From NCBI RefSeq assembly GCF_030730205.1, contig NZ_JANQVQ010000258.1, forward strand, positions 1 through 35,240: 35,240 nt of DNA. The letters are read 5' to 3'. Below, piece after piece: positions 17,106-25,881 of the stretch (position 1 is its first letter; each line of letters opens with the position of its first letter). The notes under the pieces are model-generated. The model was not told the DNA's origin, did not search any database, and saw only the letters and a list, made by a program, of their open reading frames with translations. Origin of the DNA: Paraglaciecola sp. GTDB lineage: Bacteria; Pseudomonadota; Gammaproteobacteria; Enterobacterales; Alteromonadaceae. Both the position numbers and the translations under genes were made by a program.

Positions 17106-17141
17106 CTAGCCTGTAATCAGATCATGATGCTTACAGGCTAG
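17106..17141 (-). terminator. Long hairpin at end of the ATP-grasp/DUF2126 operon
   Basis: CTAGCCTGTAA (17106-17116) and TTACAGGCTAG (17131-17141) form a perfect 11-bp stem with a 14-base loop that itself contains the palindrome ATCATGAT. It lies 15 bases beyond the DUF2126 stop and before dld. On the minus strand it is followed by AGCAGATATTGTTT, which is only weakly T-rich, so it may be a factor-assisted terminator or an RNA-stabilising 3' end rather than a classic intrinsic one. Confidence 0.5.
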
Positions 17142-17156
17142 GTGTAGCTTAAAACC

Positions 17157-19388
17157 TTATTGTCTGCGCAAATCAAGGGTGTAAAGTAAGCGCACAGATG
17201 GCGGTAAATCCCTAACAGTGGCTTCTGAACCAACTAAGTCTGAGCGGTCGATAAGTCGTTCACCGACCCTTGCTCGCGCTTCTTGCTGGTTGCTCGGTAA
17301 ACCATCATATTTTTCGCCCCATAATTTCCAGTTCACATAATCAAAGGCATGCACAACTTTATTGCTTGCCTGTTCAATGATAAGAATATTAAGGGGTGAA
17401 TGCGCAGTAATATGGGGTTGCAGCCCCCAGGGATTATCAAACAAGCGATACCGAATCCCCGCTACAGCTGAATGCTCAGAGACCTGTTGGAGGGGTATGC
17501 GAATACCGTTCACACTGGCAATCAAACCGGCCTGAGCAAAATCGCCTTCGGCCAATAATTCTAAGCGATCGGTTGTACTGTCAACTACTCGTCCTGTTCC
17601 TTCGTGTTCGCCCATAACTGGCCAAGGTTCAATCGCATGACGCAGGGTCCACTTAATTGCACCGCTGCTAAATTGAGTCACTAGCGGAAATCGAAAATCA
17701 AGTTGAGCTTCGAACACATTCTGCTCGAATGAAAATCCATGCTCATTTAAGTAAGCGATGACTGAGTGCAAATCCTGACGTAAGAAATAAGGCAGCATAA
17801 ATTTGTCATGTAAGCTCTCACGCCAATCAATCAGAGGCGAGGTGAAAGGCTTTTCTGCAAAACAGGCCGCCAAAGCACGCAACAACACGTTGGCTGCAAG
17901 TAATGGCTCAGGCTCGGGTACCATTTCAAACGCACGAAACTCGATTAAGCCGCTCCTGCCATTGCCCGTATTAATGTTATAAAATTTATCTACACTCAAC
18001 TCAGCGCGATGGGTATTACCGTTCCAATCCATAAGCAAGTTACGTAACAGCGCATCGATCATCCATGGCTGACCCGGTTGACTCATTTCTTCAATCCCTT
18101 TGAGGGTTATTTCCAGCTCATAGGGCAGTTCATGGGCGCTCTCGTCGACACGCGGAGCTTGACTTGAAGGACCAATGAACAAGCCACTAAATGCATAAGA
18201 CAGGGAGGGATGCTGCTGTAAAAACCGCAAAAAACTGCTCAATAAATTTGGGCGTTCGATAAAGGGATTATGATCTAAGTCTGGCCCACCCATTACAATG
18301 TGTGCCCCCCCGCCCGTGCTTACTTGGCGACCACTGAGTTGGTATTTGAGCGCGCGCATCCCAATAGATTCTGCACTTTGATACATGCCACGGATCACAC
18401 GCTCAAAGTCAGGCCAGTTATCTGCAGGAGGTAAATTCACTTCCAACACGCCTGGGTCAGAGGTGAGTGCCATCGATTCTAAATCTTCATCACGAGGCGG
18501 GGTGTAACCCTCTAAGCGGATAGGTGGCAGATTAAGCTTAACGGTCAGTTTTTCAATCGTTCTTACCAGCTCGGCAAAACAAGCAAAGCTGGGCAAAGGA
18601 GGAAGAAAAACAATCAGTTCCTGATCTCTTAATTCTACCGAAAGTCCACGACGAATAGCGCCTTCGGGTAAGCGATGCAAGGGTAAACGCAAACCTACAG
18701 GGCTGTCACCAGGATATAAAGTGAGGTCATCGCCATCTGGCAAGTTCCATTCGCCGGTTGACCACTTTTCATCGTCATGATCTAGCGGTAATACCCAGCC
18801 CGCGGGTTCAAAGTAGCTTTGCCATTTTTGATCGAGGTCATCCGGTAAAGGCCGTGAAATAAAAGCGCGTTTGCTGCGACTGAAGCGTGGTAATAAGTGG
18901 GTGGTTTCATCAGAACCAATGGACTTAAGTTTAGCTTCCAAATCTTCGTAAGCGGGTAAACTCGTATCTGCTAGACCTAACTCTGCTGCCAAATCAGCAA
19001 TAAATTGTTTTGGCATGGCAGGATCACCCGGTGCTATGGTTTCTTGCCCTAAGCGCAATCGATTAAGGTCATTCCATAAGGGGGCCTGGCTACGAGATTT
19101 ATAGATGCCTATTTGCCATCGAGGCAAGGGTTCACCCGGATAGTGTTTACCAAACGATTGCATCACCACCGCCCCTTTAAACAGGGTCGACGTTAATTCT
19201 TGCGCCATTAACCGTGCAAATTTTAGCTTCTGTGGCCCTAATGCGGCTAAATTCCACTCTGGGGCGGTCGTGTCATAAGGCACAAAAGTAGGCTCGCCCC
19301 CCTGAGTCAAAATCAAATTTTGCGCAGCGAGTTTAGCGTCTGCCAGACATCCTTGGATATTGATATTTTCTTTCACGTTTTTTTCCAC
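17157..19388 (-). CDS. DUF2126 putative amidoligase
   Basis: Protein of 743 residues covering the DUF2126 domain, which Iyer and colleagues assigned to glutamine-synthetase-fold COOH-NH2 ligases. Conserved blocks are GGEPTF (30-35), PEWN and ALGPQK (43-54), HYPGEPLPRW (82-91), DPGVLEVNLPP (311-321), STGGGAHIVMGGPD (357-370), LSYAFSGLFIGPSSQAPRVDE (396-416) and the GNTHRAELSVDKFYN and LIEFRAFEMVPEPEP segments. It is expected to form an amide bond on an unknown acid. In many bacteria this domain is fused behind a transglutaminase domain; here the two are separate, in the same frame, divided by one TAA. The start is GTG (19388) with no visible Shine-Dalgarno; GTG at 19376 is an alternative. It is the last gene of the operon. 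Confidence 0.9.
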   Translation of the reverse strand: MEKNVKENINIQGCLADAKLAAQNLILTQGGEPTFVPYDTTAPEWNLAALGPQKLKFARLMAQELTSTLFKGAVVMQSFGKHYPGEPLPRWQIGIYKSRSQAPLWNDLNRLRLGQETIAPGDPAMPKQFIADLAAELGLADTSLPAYEDLEAKLKSIGSDETTHLLPRFSRSKRAFISRPLPDDLDQKWQSYFEPAGWVLPLDHDDEKWSTGEWNLPDGDDLTLYPGDSPVGLRLPLHRLPEGAIRRGLSVELRDQELIVFLPPLPSFACFAELVRTIEKLTVKLNLPPIRLEGYTPPRDEDLESMALTSDPGVLEVNLPPADNWPDFERVIRGMYQSAESIGMRALKYQLSGRQVSTGGGAHIVMGGPDLDHNPFIERPNLLSSFLRFLQQHPSLSYAFSGLFIGPSSQAPRVDESAHELPYELEITLKGIEEMSQPGQPWMIDALLRNLLMDWNGNTHRAELSVDKFYNINTGNGRSGLIEFRAFEMVPEPEPLLAANVLLRALAACFAEKPFTSPLIDWRESLHDKFMLPYFLRQDLHSVIAYLNEHGFSFEQNVFEAQLDFRFPLVTQFSSGAIKWTLRHAIEPWPVMGEHEGTGRVVDSTTDRLELLAEGDFAQAGLIASVNGIRIPLQQVSEHSAVAGIRYRLFDNPWGLQPHITAHSPLNILIIEQASNKVVHAFDYVNWKLWGEKYDGLPSNQQEARARVGERLIDRSDLVGSEATVRDLPPSVRLLYTLDLRRQ

Positions 19389-19394
19389 TAATAA

Positions 19395-20264
19395 TTAAGA
19401 TTCAATGATATGGGCTTCAATACAAACACGCATTTCTTTAAAAAGTTTAGCATCGCCAAGGTAACTTCCGCGAATTGGCGTAGCTTGTTCTGGATTTCTA
19501 GTTGTCGCCACAGGTACATGTAAACTTGCCGCGAGAATGCCGCTGGTGGGATCAAATCCCTTCCAGCCAGCACCAGGAAGGTAGATTTCGGCCCACGCAT
19601 GGGTCGCATTGGCCGCAATATCTACCGCTTCGTTGTCTGAACTACATAGGTAACCACTGACAAATCGAGCAGCCAGCCCTAAGTGCCGCGCTGCTTCCAT
19701 CAGCAGCAATGCAAAGTCTCTACACGTACCACTGCCTAATGCCAATGTTTGAGCTGGACTTTGCACACCAGGCTCTTCTCTGCGGCCATAGTTAAAGTGG
19801 CTGGCTATATGTTCGTTCAATGCCAGTAAAAACGGTAAGGTTTCTGTTTTTCCATTAGGCTCGAGGCGAGGTCCTAGCCACTCGTCAAGTACTGCTTGAT
19901 CTGCGGGGTATTGACGAATTAAAAACGGGGCTAAATCGATGAGGTCTTCACCCTGATAATCAAAAGGAAGAAGGTTCGCGTAAAGATCCAAAGAGAAGTT
20001 AAACGGATTAATATTAAACTGTTCGACCGTGTATTCTGATGTAATCCGTAACTCCTCAGTTTTGCCGGTAAAATAAACCTGTGCGACCGAATTGTTAAAC
20101 ACATCATGTTTCCAACTCACGTTATGTGCCGGATAAATTTCAAGCTTTTCTGTACAAATTCGTAGCCCATGGCTTTCAACCGGCCGTAGCATAAGCTGAT
20201 GGTTGGTCAGTTCCACCGGACGTTCGTAACAGTAAATATTGACATGGCTTATCTTTAGTTTCAT
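19395..20264 (-). CDS. Transglutaminase-like cysteine protein
   Basis: Protein of 289 residues: an N-terminal beta domain (1-100, starting LKISHVNIYCYERPVEL, typical of Transglut_N) and a transglutaminase-core domain. The triad is Cys181 (GSGTCRDFALLLME), His222 (NATHAWAEIYLPGAGW) and Asp238 (FDPTSGILA). There is no signal peptide, so it is cytoplasmic. Bacterial members of this operon type are predicted to hydrolyse or exchange amide or peptide bonds made by the associated ligases. The stop is 6 bases before the DUF2126 GTG, in the same reading frame. Upstream is a 75-base gap with a possible internal promoter. No strong ribosome-binding site is visible at the ATG. Confidence 0.92.
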   Translation of the reverse strand: MKLKISHVNIYCYERPVELTNHQLMLRPVESHGLRICTEKLEIYPAHNVSWKHDVFNNSVAQVYFTGKTEELRITSEYTVEQFNINPFNFSLDLYANLLPFDYQGEDLIDLAPFLIRQYPADQAVLDEWLGPRLEPNGKTETLPFLLALNEHIASHFNYGRREEPGVQSPAQTLALGSGTCRDFALLLMEAARHLGLAARFVSGYLCSSDNEAVDIAANATHAWAEIYLPGAGWKGFDPTSGILAASLHVPVATTRNPEQATPIRGSYLGDAKLFKEMRVCIEAHIIES

Positions 20265-20280
20265 GACTTATCTTAAGTGA

Positions 20281-20308
20281 ATTGTACGCTAACAAATTAA
20301 CGCGTTAA
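20281..20308 (-). promoter_or_regulatory. Candidate internal promoter overlapping a 12-bp palindrome
   Basis: Read on the minus strand, TTAACG (20303-20308) and TACAAT (20281-20286) are separated by 16 bases and match the -35 and -10 consensus at four and five positions. The -35 is part of a perfect palindrome TTAACGCGTTAA (20297-20308). A second inverted repeat, CTCAAC-N8-GTTGAG (20316-20335), lies just upstream. The start of transcription would be about 10 bases before the transglutaminase ATG, so the promoter is uncertain even though the palindromes are plain. Confidence 0.25.
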
Positions 20309-20339
20309 CTAAAGGCTCAACAACGTTACGTTGAGATGA

Positions 20340-21437
20340 TCAAATATTGGCTAACTCATTCAAAATACTCAAAAATGCTTTTACCGATCCTAAGGGTGCA
20401 GACTCAGACATGGTGTGGTAACCACTTGAGGGTATTTGCAAAGTGGTACCGTCTACCAAGCCGTTTGAAGCAGCAATAATCCGGCCCATCTCAGTGGATC
20501 CGTATGACGAAAGTGGCTCGCCTTTTTGTTCGTGAATACGATTCTGAGCGGCAACATATTCATCTTTAAATTGATAACTCACACCAAGACGCTGACAAAT
20601 TTTTACCAGCTCTTGATTCAATTCTTCATTAAAATCAGCGTTAGCGTCTTTATTGCGCAGTACTAGTTGCTGTTGTTTCGCTGTGTTTAAGTCGGGATAT
20701 GGGCTGGTATCAACAACAATCAGATTGTTAGTTGAGCCACCAAACCGCCTAAACCACTCAAGCAGATAGCGCCAACTTTTTCCTGCCTCTTCTTGCGCAG
20801 TAAAAAACGCCGTACCTTCAAAACCATTTTCAAACAGGTGAACCAATGCGGCCGTGGTGAGCACATTATCGAGCTGCCCAACCAAAGCATGTTCGGTAAT
20901 ATTAAGTTTATCGGTAAAGGCTACTGGCGTACCCGCGACTAAATGTTCAAGCCCATCAACTTGAAAAATTAGGTTATTTCGAAACTCACAAATGTATGCG
21001 CCAGTGATTTTTCCGCGACCGCGATACGCCCCGGACCAAGGTTCGAAGGCATACACGCTTTCTGCATCAAAGCGATCAACAATTTTTTGCATTAAAGACT
21101 CGCTGACCGAATTACCCAGCAAATCAGAGCGTGCACCTGCAACAAATGCGGCATATTGGAATTCGTTCGGCCCAGTACATACCAAGCCATGACGGTCTAT
21201 ATGCGCTGAAAACATGCGCGAATCTGGTTTACTTCCCTGAGCCACCAGCAAACCTTCATACCAAGTTACTTTGGCTCCGCGTTCTTCTAATTCTCGTTGC
21301 AATACCCGAAAAAAAGAATGTTCTGCGCCAGTTACACTCGGGCTTCGCATTAAGGTGCGCAACAGCTCAATAAACGACTCGGGCAGGTCTGATTGACAAT
21401 TTACTATTTGCTCTAAGGCCTTTTGGCTTGTATTCAC
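20340..21437 (-). CDS. M42/M28-like zinc aminopeptidase
   Basis: Protein of 365 residues with the clan MH co-catalytic two-zinc site: H79-x-D81 (SAHIDRHG), D190 (GQLDNVLT), E216-E217 (TAQEEAG), D243 (VVDTSPYPD) and H341 (SSGYHTMSE). All ligands are present, so it should be active. Order and spacing fit M42 glutamyl aminopeptidase-like enzymes, including an inserted domain (about 90-180). There is no signal peptide, so it is cytoplasmic. The start is GTG, 6 bases after the gss stop, with a poor ribosome-binding site, suggesting translational coupling to gss. In this operon it may trim amino-terminal residues from an amide-linked product or from peptides released by Anbu; this is inference. Confidence 0.85.
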   Translation of the reverse strand: MNTSQKALEQIVNCQSDLPESFIELLRTLMRSPSVTGAEHSFFRVLQRELEERGAKVTWYEGLLVAQGSKPDSRMFSAHIDRHGLVCTGPNEFQYAAFVAGARSDLLGNSVSESLMQKIVDRFDAESVYAFEPWSGAYRGRGKITGAYICEFRNNLIFQVDGLEHLVAGTPVAFTDKLNITEHALVGQLDNVLTTAALVHLFENGFEGTAFFTAQEEAGKSWRYLLEWFRRFGGSTNNLIVVDTSPYPDLNTAKQQQLVLRNKDANADFNEELNQELVKICQRLGVSYQFKDEYVAAQNRIHEQKGEPLSSYGSTEMGRIIAASNGLVDGTTLQIPSSGYHTMSESAPLGSVKAFLSILNELANI

Positions 21438-21443
21438 AGTGTA

Positions 21444-23333
21444 CTACTCATCTAAAAAGGATAAATCATCATCTATTCGTAATGCCATGCAATCGCTGTC
21501 TTTACCAATAATCATTGAACGATCGACTCTTACACCGCTGCCGGCGTAATTACCTGCAGCCGTAAACGTACAAACTTGCACATAATATTTACCCACTTTG
21601 GGCAAAGGAAAAAGCTGTTGGTATATTTGGGTTCTGTCACCGAAAGCGCCGCCCTTATCAGCCAAGACCTTATTATCTTTATCGATAAGTTGAATATTGG
21701 CTCCACAACGCCCTACGATGGGTTTGACCACATAACCGCTGGCTTCAAGTTCAGGACTGAGTTCAAAACTGGTATTGAGCAATAAAGGATGGTTTGGAAA
21801 AAGTGACCACAACACAGGTAGTATCGCCTTATTGCTGGGGATGAGGGTCCACAGAGGTTCAAACACCATGATTTCTTGGCGCAGCAATACATCGCTCAAA
21901 TTAGGTACGCTGCCAGGAGGACGAATTTTATCGGTGATCGCTTGTTGCTCATCTTGTTCCGTGCGCAGTTGATCAAGAGCGGTCTCCCAGGCCCATGTTT
22001 TCCATACCCACTTAACCTTGTTACCGTGGGTATCAACAATATCACCCTGCTCATTCCAACTTAGGGAAGACAAACCAACCACCCGCACGCATTTATGACC
22101 GGCAGCCTCAATAGCAGAAAGCATAAATAGGGCATGGTAGTCTTCTTCAGGATCAGTATCTTGCAGAACGTGTACTAAGCCCTCTACTTCACTTTCGCGC
22201 CACGCTTTGACTAATTCAGCAAATAACTCGGCCCCTGCATCTTCGCCATGTTTAAGACCCAAATGTTTGGCCCATTTACCTTGGACTTTGCCTGTTTCCA
22301 TGTAACAAGAGGCTGAATCGCAGTTGTATTCGTAGACTTTAAGACCTTGCTCAGACAATGAAAAATCAAATCGGCTGGTAATTAATTGATTCAGTCGGTT
22401 ATCCCACGATTGCCTAATGCGGGGCAAAATTGAGTCTGGTAGACCAAAAGAATACAGTAATTCATCATGTTGTAATACGTAGTCAGTTGCATGCATAAAT
22501 AAGCCATGCAGCTCATCCGTGGCTGATTCAAGGGCTTCTTGTGCACTTTGTGACATCATGTAATAACTAAGGTGATCGTCTTCAACCGAAGTAAGCCAAT
22601 GCCCTTTCATCATATCTACATAAGCCGCTTCATCATCATTAGCTATGTTGAGCCACGGTTTAAAGGCATGGGAAGAGGAGTGCGCGGTAGCCGGTTTAAG
22701 GTTAAACAATTCTGTTTGTTCAGGCTCCGACAACTCTGCATGGGTAGTATCGGCTGTTTGAATCATCCAACCTAATATGGTGGCATCACTGAAAGAGCAT
22801 TCGATCCAAAAGTCGCCTTCACGCCCTATTTTTACCTTAATTTCGCGAGAATAATCTCGGCCATCAGGCCATGGCACAAAGTCCATATTTTGTTCAACAA
22901 TACGCACATAGCTATCGCTTACTTCAGTGATTATTGCGACGTGACCGGTATTAACAAATTCGCCACCTTCTTCCCAAATCAACAAACTGCCCACTTCAGG
23001 ATGACGCTGGGCACCATTTTTAAAGGCCTGCAAAGGCAGGAGTTCATTACTGGCGATTTCTCTAACACTACGTAAATTAAAAATTTCATAGGCCATGGAA
23101 ACATCATTAAAAATGTAACCTTGATTAACATACAACCAGCGACGAGCAAACTCGACACATTGCCATTTATACCCCATGTAGATACCGTCAAAATAACTTC
23201 GATAAGCACTGCGATTGGGGTAAAGGGCTTGATCAGCGGTGTCATAATCGCTGGAATATGAAGCAACTCCGCCGGGCGCAGTGCCCAGCAAAGTGCCAAA
23301 CGGCGTAGAACCTAGTTCTAATTTAGGCGGCAT
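21444..23333 (-). CDS. gss: Bifunctional glutathionylspermidine synthetase/amidase
   Basis: Protein of 629 residues matching E. coli Gss (619) end to end. The N-terminal CHAP amidase has catalytic Cys59 (YKWQCVEFARR) and His131 (NTGHVAII), the same numbers as in E. coli. The C-terminal ATP-grasp synthetase (about 210-615) has DFSLSEQGLKVYEYNCDSASC, VWKTWAWETA, VFEPLWTLIPSNKAILPVLWSLFP (in parts), VKPIVGRCG and QIYQQLFPLPKV. The enzyme joins glutathione to spermidine using ATP and also hydrolyses the amide. The ATG follows AAGGAAATC. It sits between the alpha-E gene and the M42-peptidase gene, which is an unusual place for gss and ties glutathione/polyamine amides to the alpha-E/ATP-grasp system. 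Confidence 0.96.
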   Translation of the reverse strand: MPPKLELGSTPFGTLLGTAPGGVASYSSDYDTADQALYPNRSAYRSYFDGIYMGYKWQCVEFARRWLYVNQGYIFNDVSMAYEIFNLRSVREIASNELLPLQAFKNGAQRHPEVGSLLIWEEGGEFVNTGHVAIITEVSDSYVRIVEQNMDFVPWPDGRDYSREIKVKIGREGDFWIECSFSDATILGWMIQTADTTHAELSEPEQTELFNLKPATAHSSSHAFKPWLNIANDDEAAYVDMMKGHWLTSVEDDHLSYYMMSQSAQEALESATDELHGLFMHATDYVLQHDELLYSFGLPDSILPRIRQSWDNRLNQLITSRFDFSLSEQGLKVYEYNCDSASCYMETGKVQGKWAKHLGLKHGEDAGAELFAELVKAWRESEVEGLVHVLQDTDPEEDYHALFMLSAIEAAGHKCVRVVGLSSLSWNEQGDIVDTHGNKVKWVWKTWAWETALDQLRTEQDEQQAITDKIRPPGSVPNLSDVLLRQEIMVFEPLWTLIPSNKAILPVLWSLFPNHPLLLNTSFELSPELEASGYVVKPIVGRCGANIQLIDKDNKVLADKGGAFGDRTQIYQQLFPLPKVGKYYVQVCTFTAAGNYAGSGVRVDRSMIIGKDSDCMALRIDDDLSFLDE

Positions 23334-23360
23334 AGATTTCCTTGTGATAAGAAAAATAAC

Positions 23361-24293
23361 CTATTGTTGATGATAAAAATACGTTTCGTTTATCTTGTCA
23401 AAAATCGTGTTTAAGCCCAACTGCATATCATCAATAAAGTCATGCAACTTTTCTTGGATCAAGGATTGCGGGTTGGCCTCCAACAAATGATTTTCGACAA
23501 CCCGAATTTGCATAATCACATCTTCGTGATTTGGTAGTTGCTTTAAACAGTGCTCAACTTGCTGCAAGGTATGCAGTAACGAACGTGGAAAGCGGTTTTC
23601 TAGCAGCAAAAACTTCAATACATCAGGACGACGAATACGCAGGCGCACTTCTCGACGATACATTTGATAAGCGGTGAGTGATTTAAGTACGCTCATCCAT
23701 TGTAAATTTTCAAAGGCCGATTGTGAGGTTTCAGTATCTTGTAGTAGAGACGCAGAGCGCACATCGATAATCCGTGTGGTCATATCTGCTCGTTCAATAT
23801 TTCGGCCAATACGCAAAAACGCATACCCTTCATCATGGGTCATGGTGCCAGCCAATATACCGGTAATCGTTTGATTACATTGAATAATTTCACTTAAAAA
23901 TGCATAACGAGAACGGCGCGCTTGGGCTTTTTGACAATTTTCTTTGGCGTATGAGTATAACTCATTGATTTTTTCCCACGCCTCGCGAGGAATAATTTCA
24001 CGAATAGTACGGGCGTTTTCACGAGCGGCGCTTAAAGCACTGATAATCGAACCGAGGTTTTTTCGGTCCGCCACCATAAAGTTAATCACATTGCGCTCCA
24101 CCGCTTCTTTGTGATTTGAATAAAACAACTCACGATAGGACAGAATATCGACAATAGGCTCCCAACCCAGAGAGATACTTTTGGGCAAATCAAGGAGAAG
24201 ATTGGAGTTAACATTAATAATACGCGCGGTATTTTCAGCACGCTCTAAATATCTGCCTAACCAACAAAGGTTATTTGCGACTCTTGACAACAT
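23361..24293 (-). CDS. Alpha-E domain protein (DUF403)
   Basis: All-helical protein of 310 residues beginning MLSRVANNLCWLGRYLERAENTARI (shown in part), the hallmark of alpha-E domains; RNIERADMTTRIIDVR near 170 and ENRFPRSLLHTLQ near 240 are further family blocks. Its function is unknown. It always accompanies circularly permuted ATP-grasp proteins, and in many bacteria it is fused to their C-terminus. Here it is a separate gene 2 bases after the ATP-grasp stop, with a strong Shine-Dalgarno (GGAGGGG) inside the ATP-grasp gene. It is probably a partner subunit of that ligase. Confidence 0.92.
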   Translation of the reverse strand: MLSRVANNLCWLGRYLERAENTARIINVNSNLLLDLPKSISLGWEPIVDILSYRELFYSNHKEAVERNVINFMVADRKNLGSIISALSAARENARTIREIIPREAWEKINELYSYAKENCQKAQARRSRYAFLSEIIQCNQTITGILAGTMTHDEGYAFLRIGRNIERADMTTRIIDVRSASLLQDTETSQSAFENLQWMSVLKSLTAYQMYRREVRLRIRRPDVLKFLLLENRFPRSLLHTLQQVEHCLKQLPNHEDVIMQIRVVENHLLEANPQSLIQEKLHDFIDDMQLGLNTIFDKINETYFYHQQ

Positions 24294-24295
24294 AA

Positions 24296-25750
24296 TTAAG
24301 ACCCCTCCATGTCAACAATCCAGGTGTCTTTACTGCCGCCACCTTGAGATGAATTTACTACTGTTGAGCCTTTAATCATGGCTACACGGGTTAAACCACC
24401 GGTTGTTACTTTTACGTCTTTACCACTTAAAATAAAAGGCCGTAAATCTAAATGTCGAGGTTCTACTTTGGTATCGACCATCGTCGGCGCCGTCGATAAA
24501 ATTAACATGGGCTGAGCCACATAGTTGCGGGGATCTTCTTGTATCAGTTTACGAAATTTATCATGCTCTTTCGCACTTGAATGAGGACCAATTAACATGC
24601 CATAACCACCGGATTCATTGGCCGGTTTCACTACCATAGAAGCAATGTTTTCTAATACGTAAGCACGTTCGTCTTCATTCACGCATTTATAAGTCGGTAC
24701 GTTAGGTAAGATTACCTCTTCATTCAGATAGTATTTGATAATGTCAGGCACAAACGCATACACCACCTTATCATCTGCTACGCCTGAACCTGGTGCATTT
24801 GCCAAGGCCACATTGCCCGCTTTCCATGCTCGCATAATGCCTGGAACGCCGAGTGTCGATTCAGGATTGAAGACCTCAGGGTCAAGAAACCAATCGTCAA
24901 TTCGACGATACACCACATCTACCCGCGACAAGCCATTGATGGTACGCATGTAAACACAGTCGTCTTCACCCACCACTAAATCACTGCCTTCGACTAATTC
25001 AGCGCCCATTTGCTGGGCCAGATAAGCATGTTCAAAATAGGCGGAATTATAAATACCTGGGGTCAACACCACGATTTCTGGTTCAGCAATATCCCGAGGC
25101 GACATAGCGGCCAGCATATCGTATAAATCAGAAGAGTAATCATCTACGGGCATGATATTCAGTTTTTCAAACATTTCAGGAAAAACTCGTTTCATTACCT
25201 GGCGATTTTCTAGCATGTATGAAACACCAGAGGGGACTCGTAGGTTATCTTCAAGCACATATACCGTACCCTTGTTGTCTCTGACTAAATCAGAACCACA
25301 AATATGCGCCCAAACCCCTAAAGGCGGGCTAAAGCCTTTACATTCGTTTAAGAAATTTTTTGATTTATCCAGTAGGTCGGCAGGAAAAACACCGTCTTTT
25401 ATAATGTTTTGGTCATTGTATAGGTCATCAATAAACATGTTTAAGGCTTTAACACGCTGCTTTAAACCTACTTCGATGTTTTCCCATTCTTTTTTATCAA
25501 TTAATCTAGGAATAATGTCAAAGGGCCAGGCGCGGTCAATAGAGCCTTCTTCATCGTTGTAAACTCGAAAAGTAATACCCATGACTTGAATGGCTGAATC
25601 AGCACCGGCTTTATACTCCAAAATTTCAGCGTCAGTTAGATTGCGCAAATACTCACACAAATCTTCTGCATAAGGCCTTGGTTTGCCACTTGCCCGAAGC
25701 AACTCATCGTGCAAATTTGCCACTTTGTAATTTCCCCATCGAATCGCCAT
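24296..25750 (-). CDS. Circularly permuted type 2 ATP-grasp ligase
   Basis: Protein of 484 residues (DUF404/DUF407 family) predicted to ligate an amine to a carboxylate using ATP. Typical blocks are GITFRVYNDEEGSIDRAWPFDIIPR (in parts, 56-80), VYVLEDNLRVPSGVSYMLENR (165-185), LTPGIYNSAYFEHAYLA, YRRIDDWFLDPE, ANAPGSGVADDKVVYAF, VVKPANESGGYGMLIGP and HLDLRPFILSG. I chose ATG at 25750 over GTG at 25756, because AAGGGG lies at the right distance only from the ATG. It is the first gene of a six-gene minus-strand operon and is divergent from Anbu. A promoter candidate lies about 30 bases upstream. Confidence 0.93.
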   Translation of the reverse strand: MAIRWGNYKVANLHDELLRASGKPRPYAEDLCEYLRNLTDAEILEYKAGADSAIQVMGITFRVYNDEEGSIDRAWPFDIIPRLIDKKEWENIEVGLKQRVKALNMFIDDLYNDQNIIKDGVFPADLLDKSKNFLNECKGFSPPLGVWAHICGSDLVRDNKGTVYVLEDNLRVPSGVSYMLENRQVMKRVFPEMFEKLNIMPVDDYSSDLYDMLAAMSPRDIAEPEIVVLTPGIYNSAYFEHAYLAQQMGAELVEGSDLVVGEDDCVYMRTINGLSRVDVVYRRIDDWFLDPEVFNPESTLGVPGIMRAWKAGNVALANAPGSGVADDKVVYAFVPDIIKYYLNEEVILPNVPTYKCVNEDERAYVLENIASMVVKPANESGGYGMLIGPHSSAKEHDKFRKLIQEDPRNYVAQPMLILSTAPTMVDTKVEPRHLDLRPFILSGKDVKVTTGGLTRVAMIKGSTVVNSSQGGGSKDTWIVDMEGS

Positions 25751-25780
25751 GAACACCCCTTATGGATTGTTTTAATTTTT

Positions 25781-25808
25781 AGTATACGGATAACTCAATT
25801 GTTTTAAA
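25781..25808 (-). promoter_or_regulatory. Candidate sigma70 promoter of the ATP-grasp operon
   Basis: On the minus strand TTTAAA (25803-25808) and TATACT (25781-25786) are 16 bases apart; the -10 matches five of six consensus bases and the -35 four of six. Transcription would begin near 25774, about 24 bases before the ATG, leaving room for the AAGGGG ribosome-binding site. Confidence 0.42.
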
Positions 25809-25881
25809 GCGGTATTCATGCCAAAAATAATAATTGTATTTATAGCCACGCCCAGACAAAATACCGCCCTTACGTGTTCAA

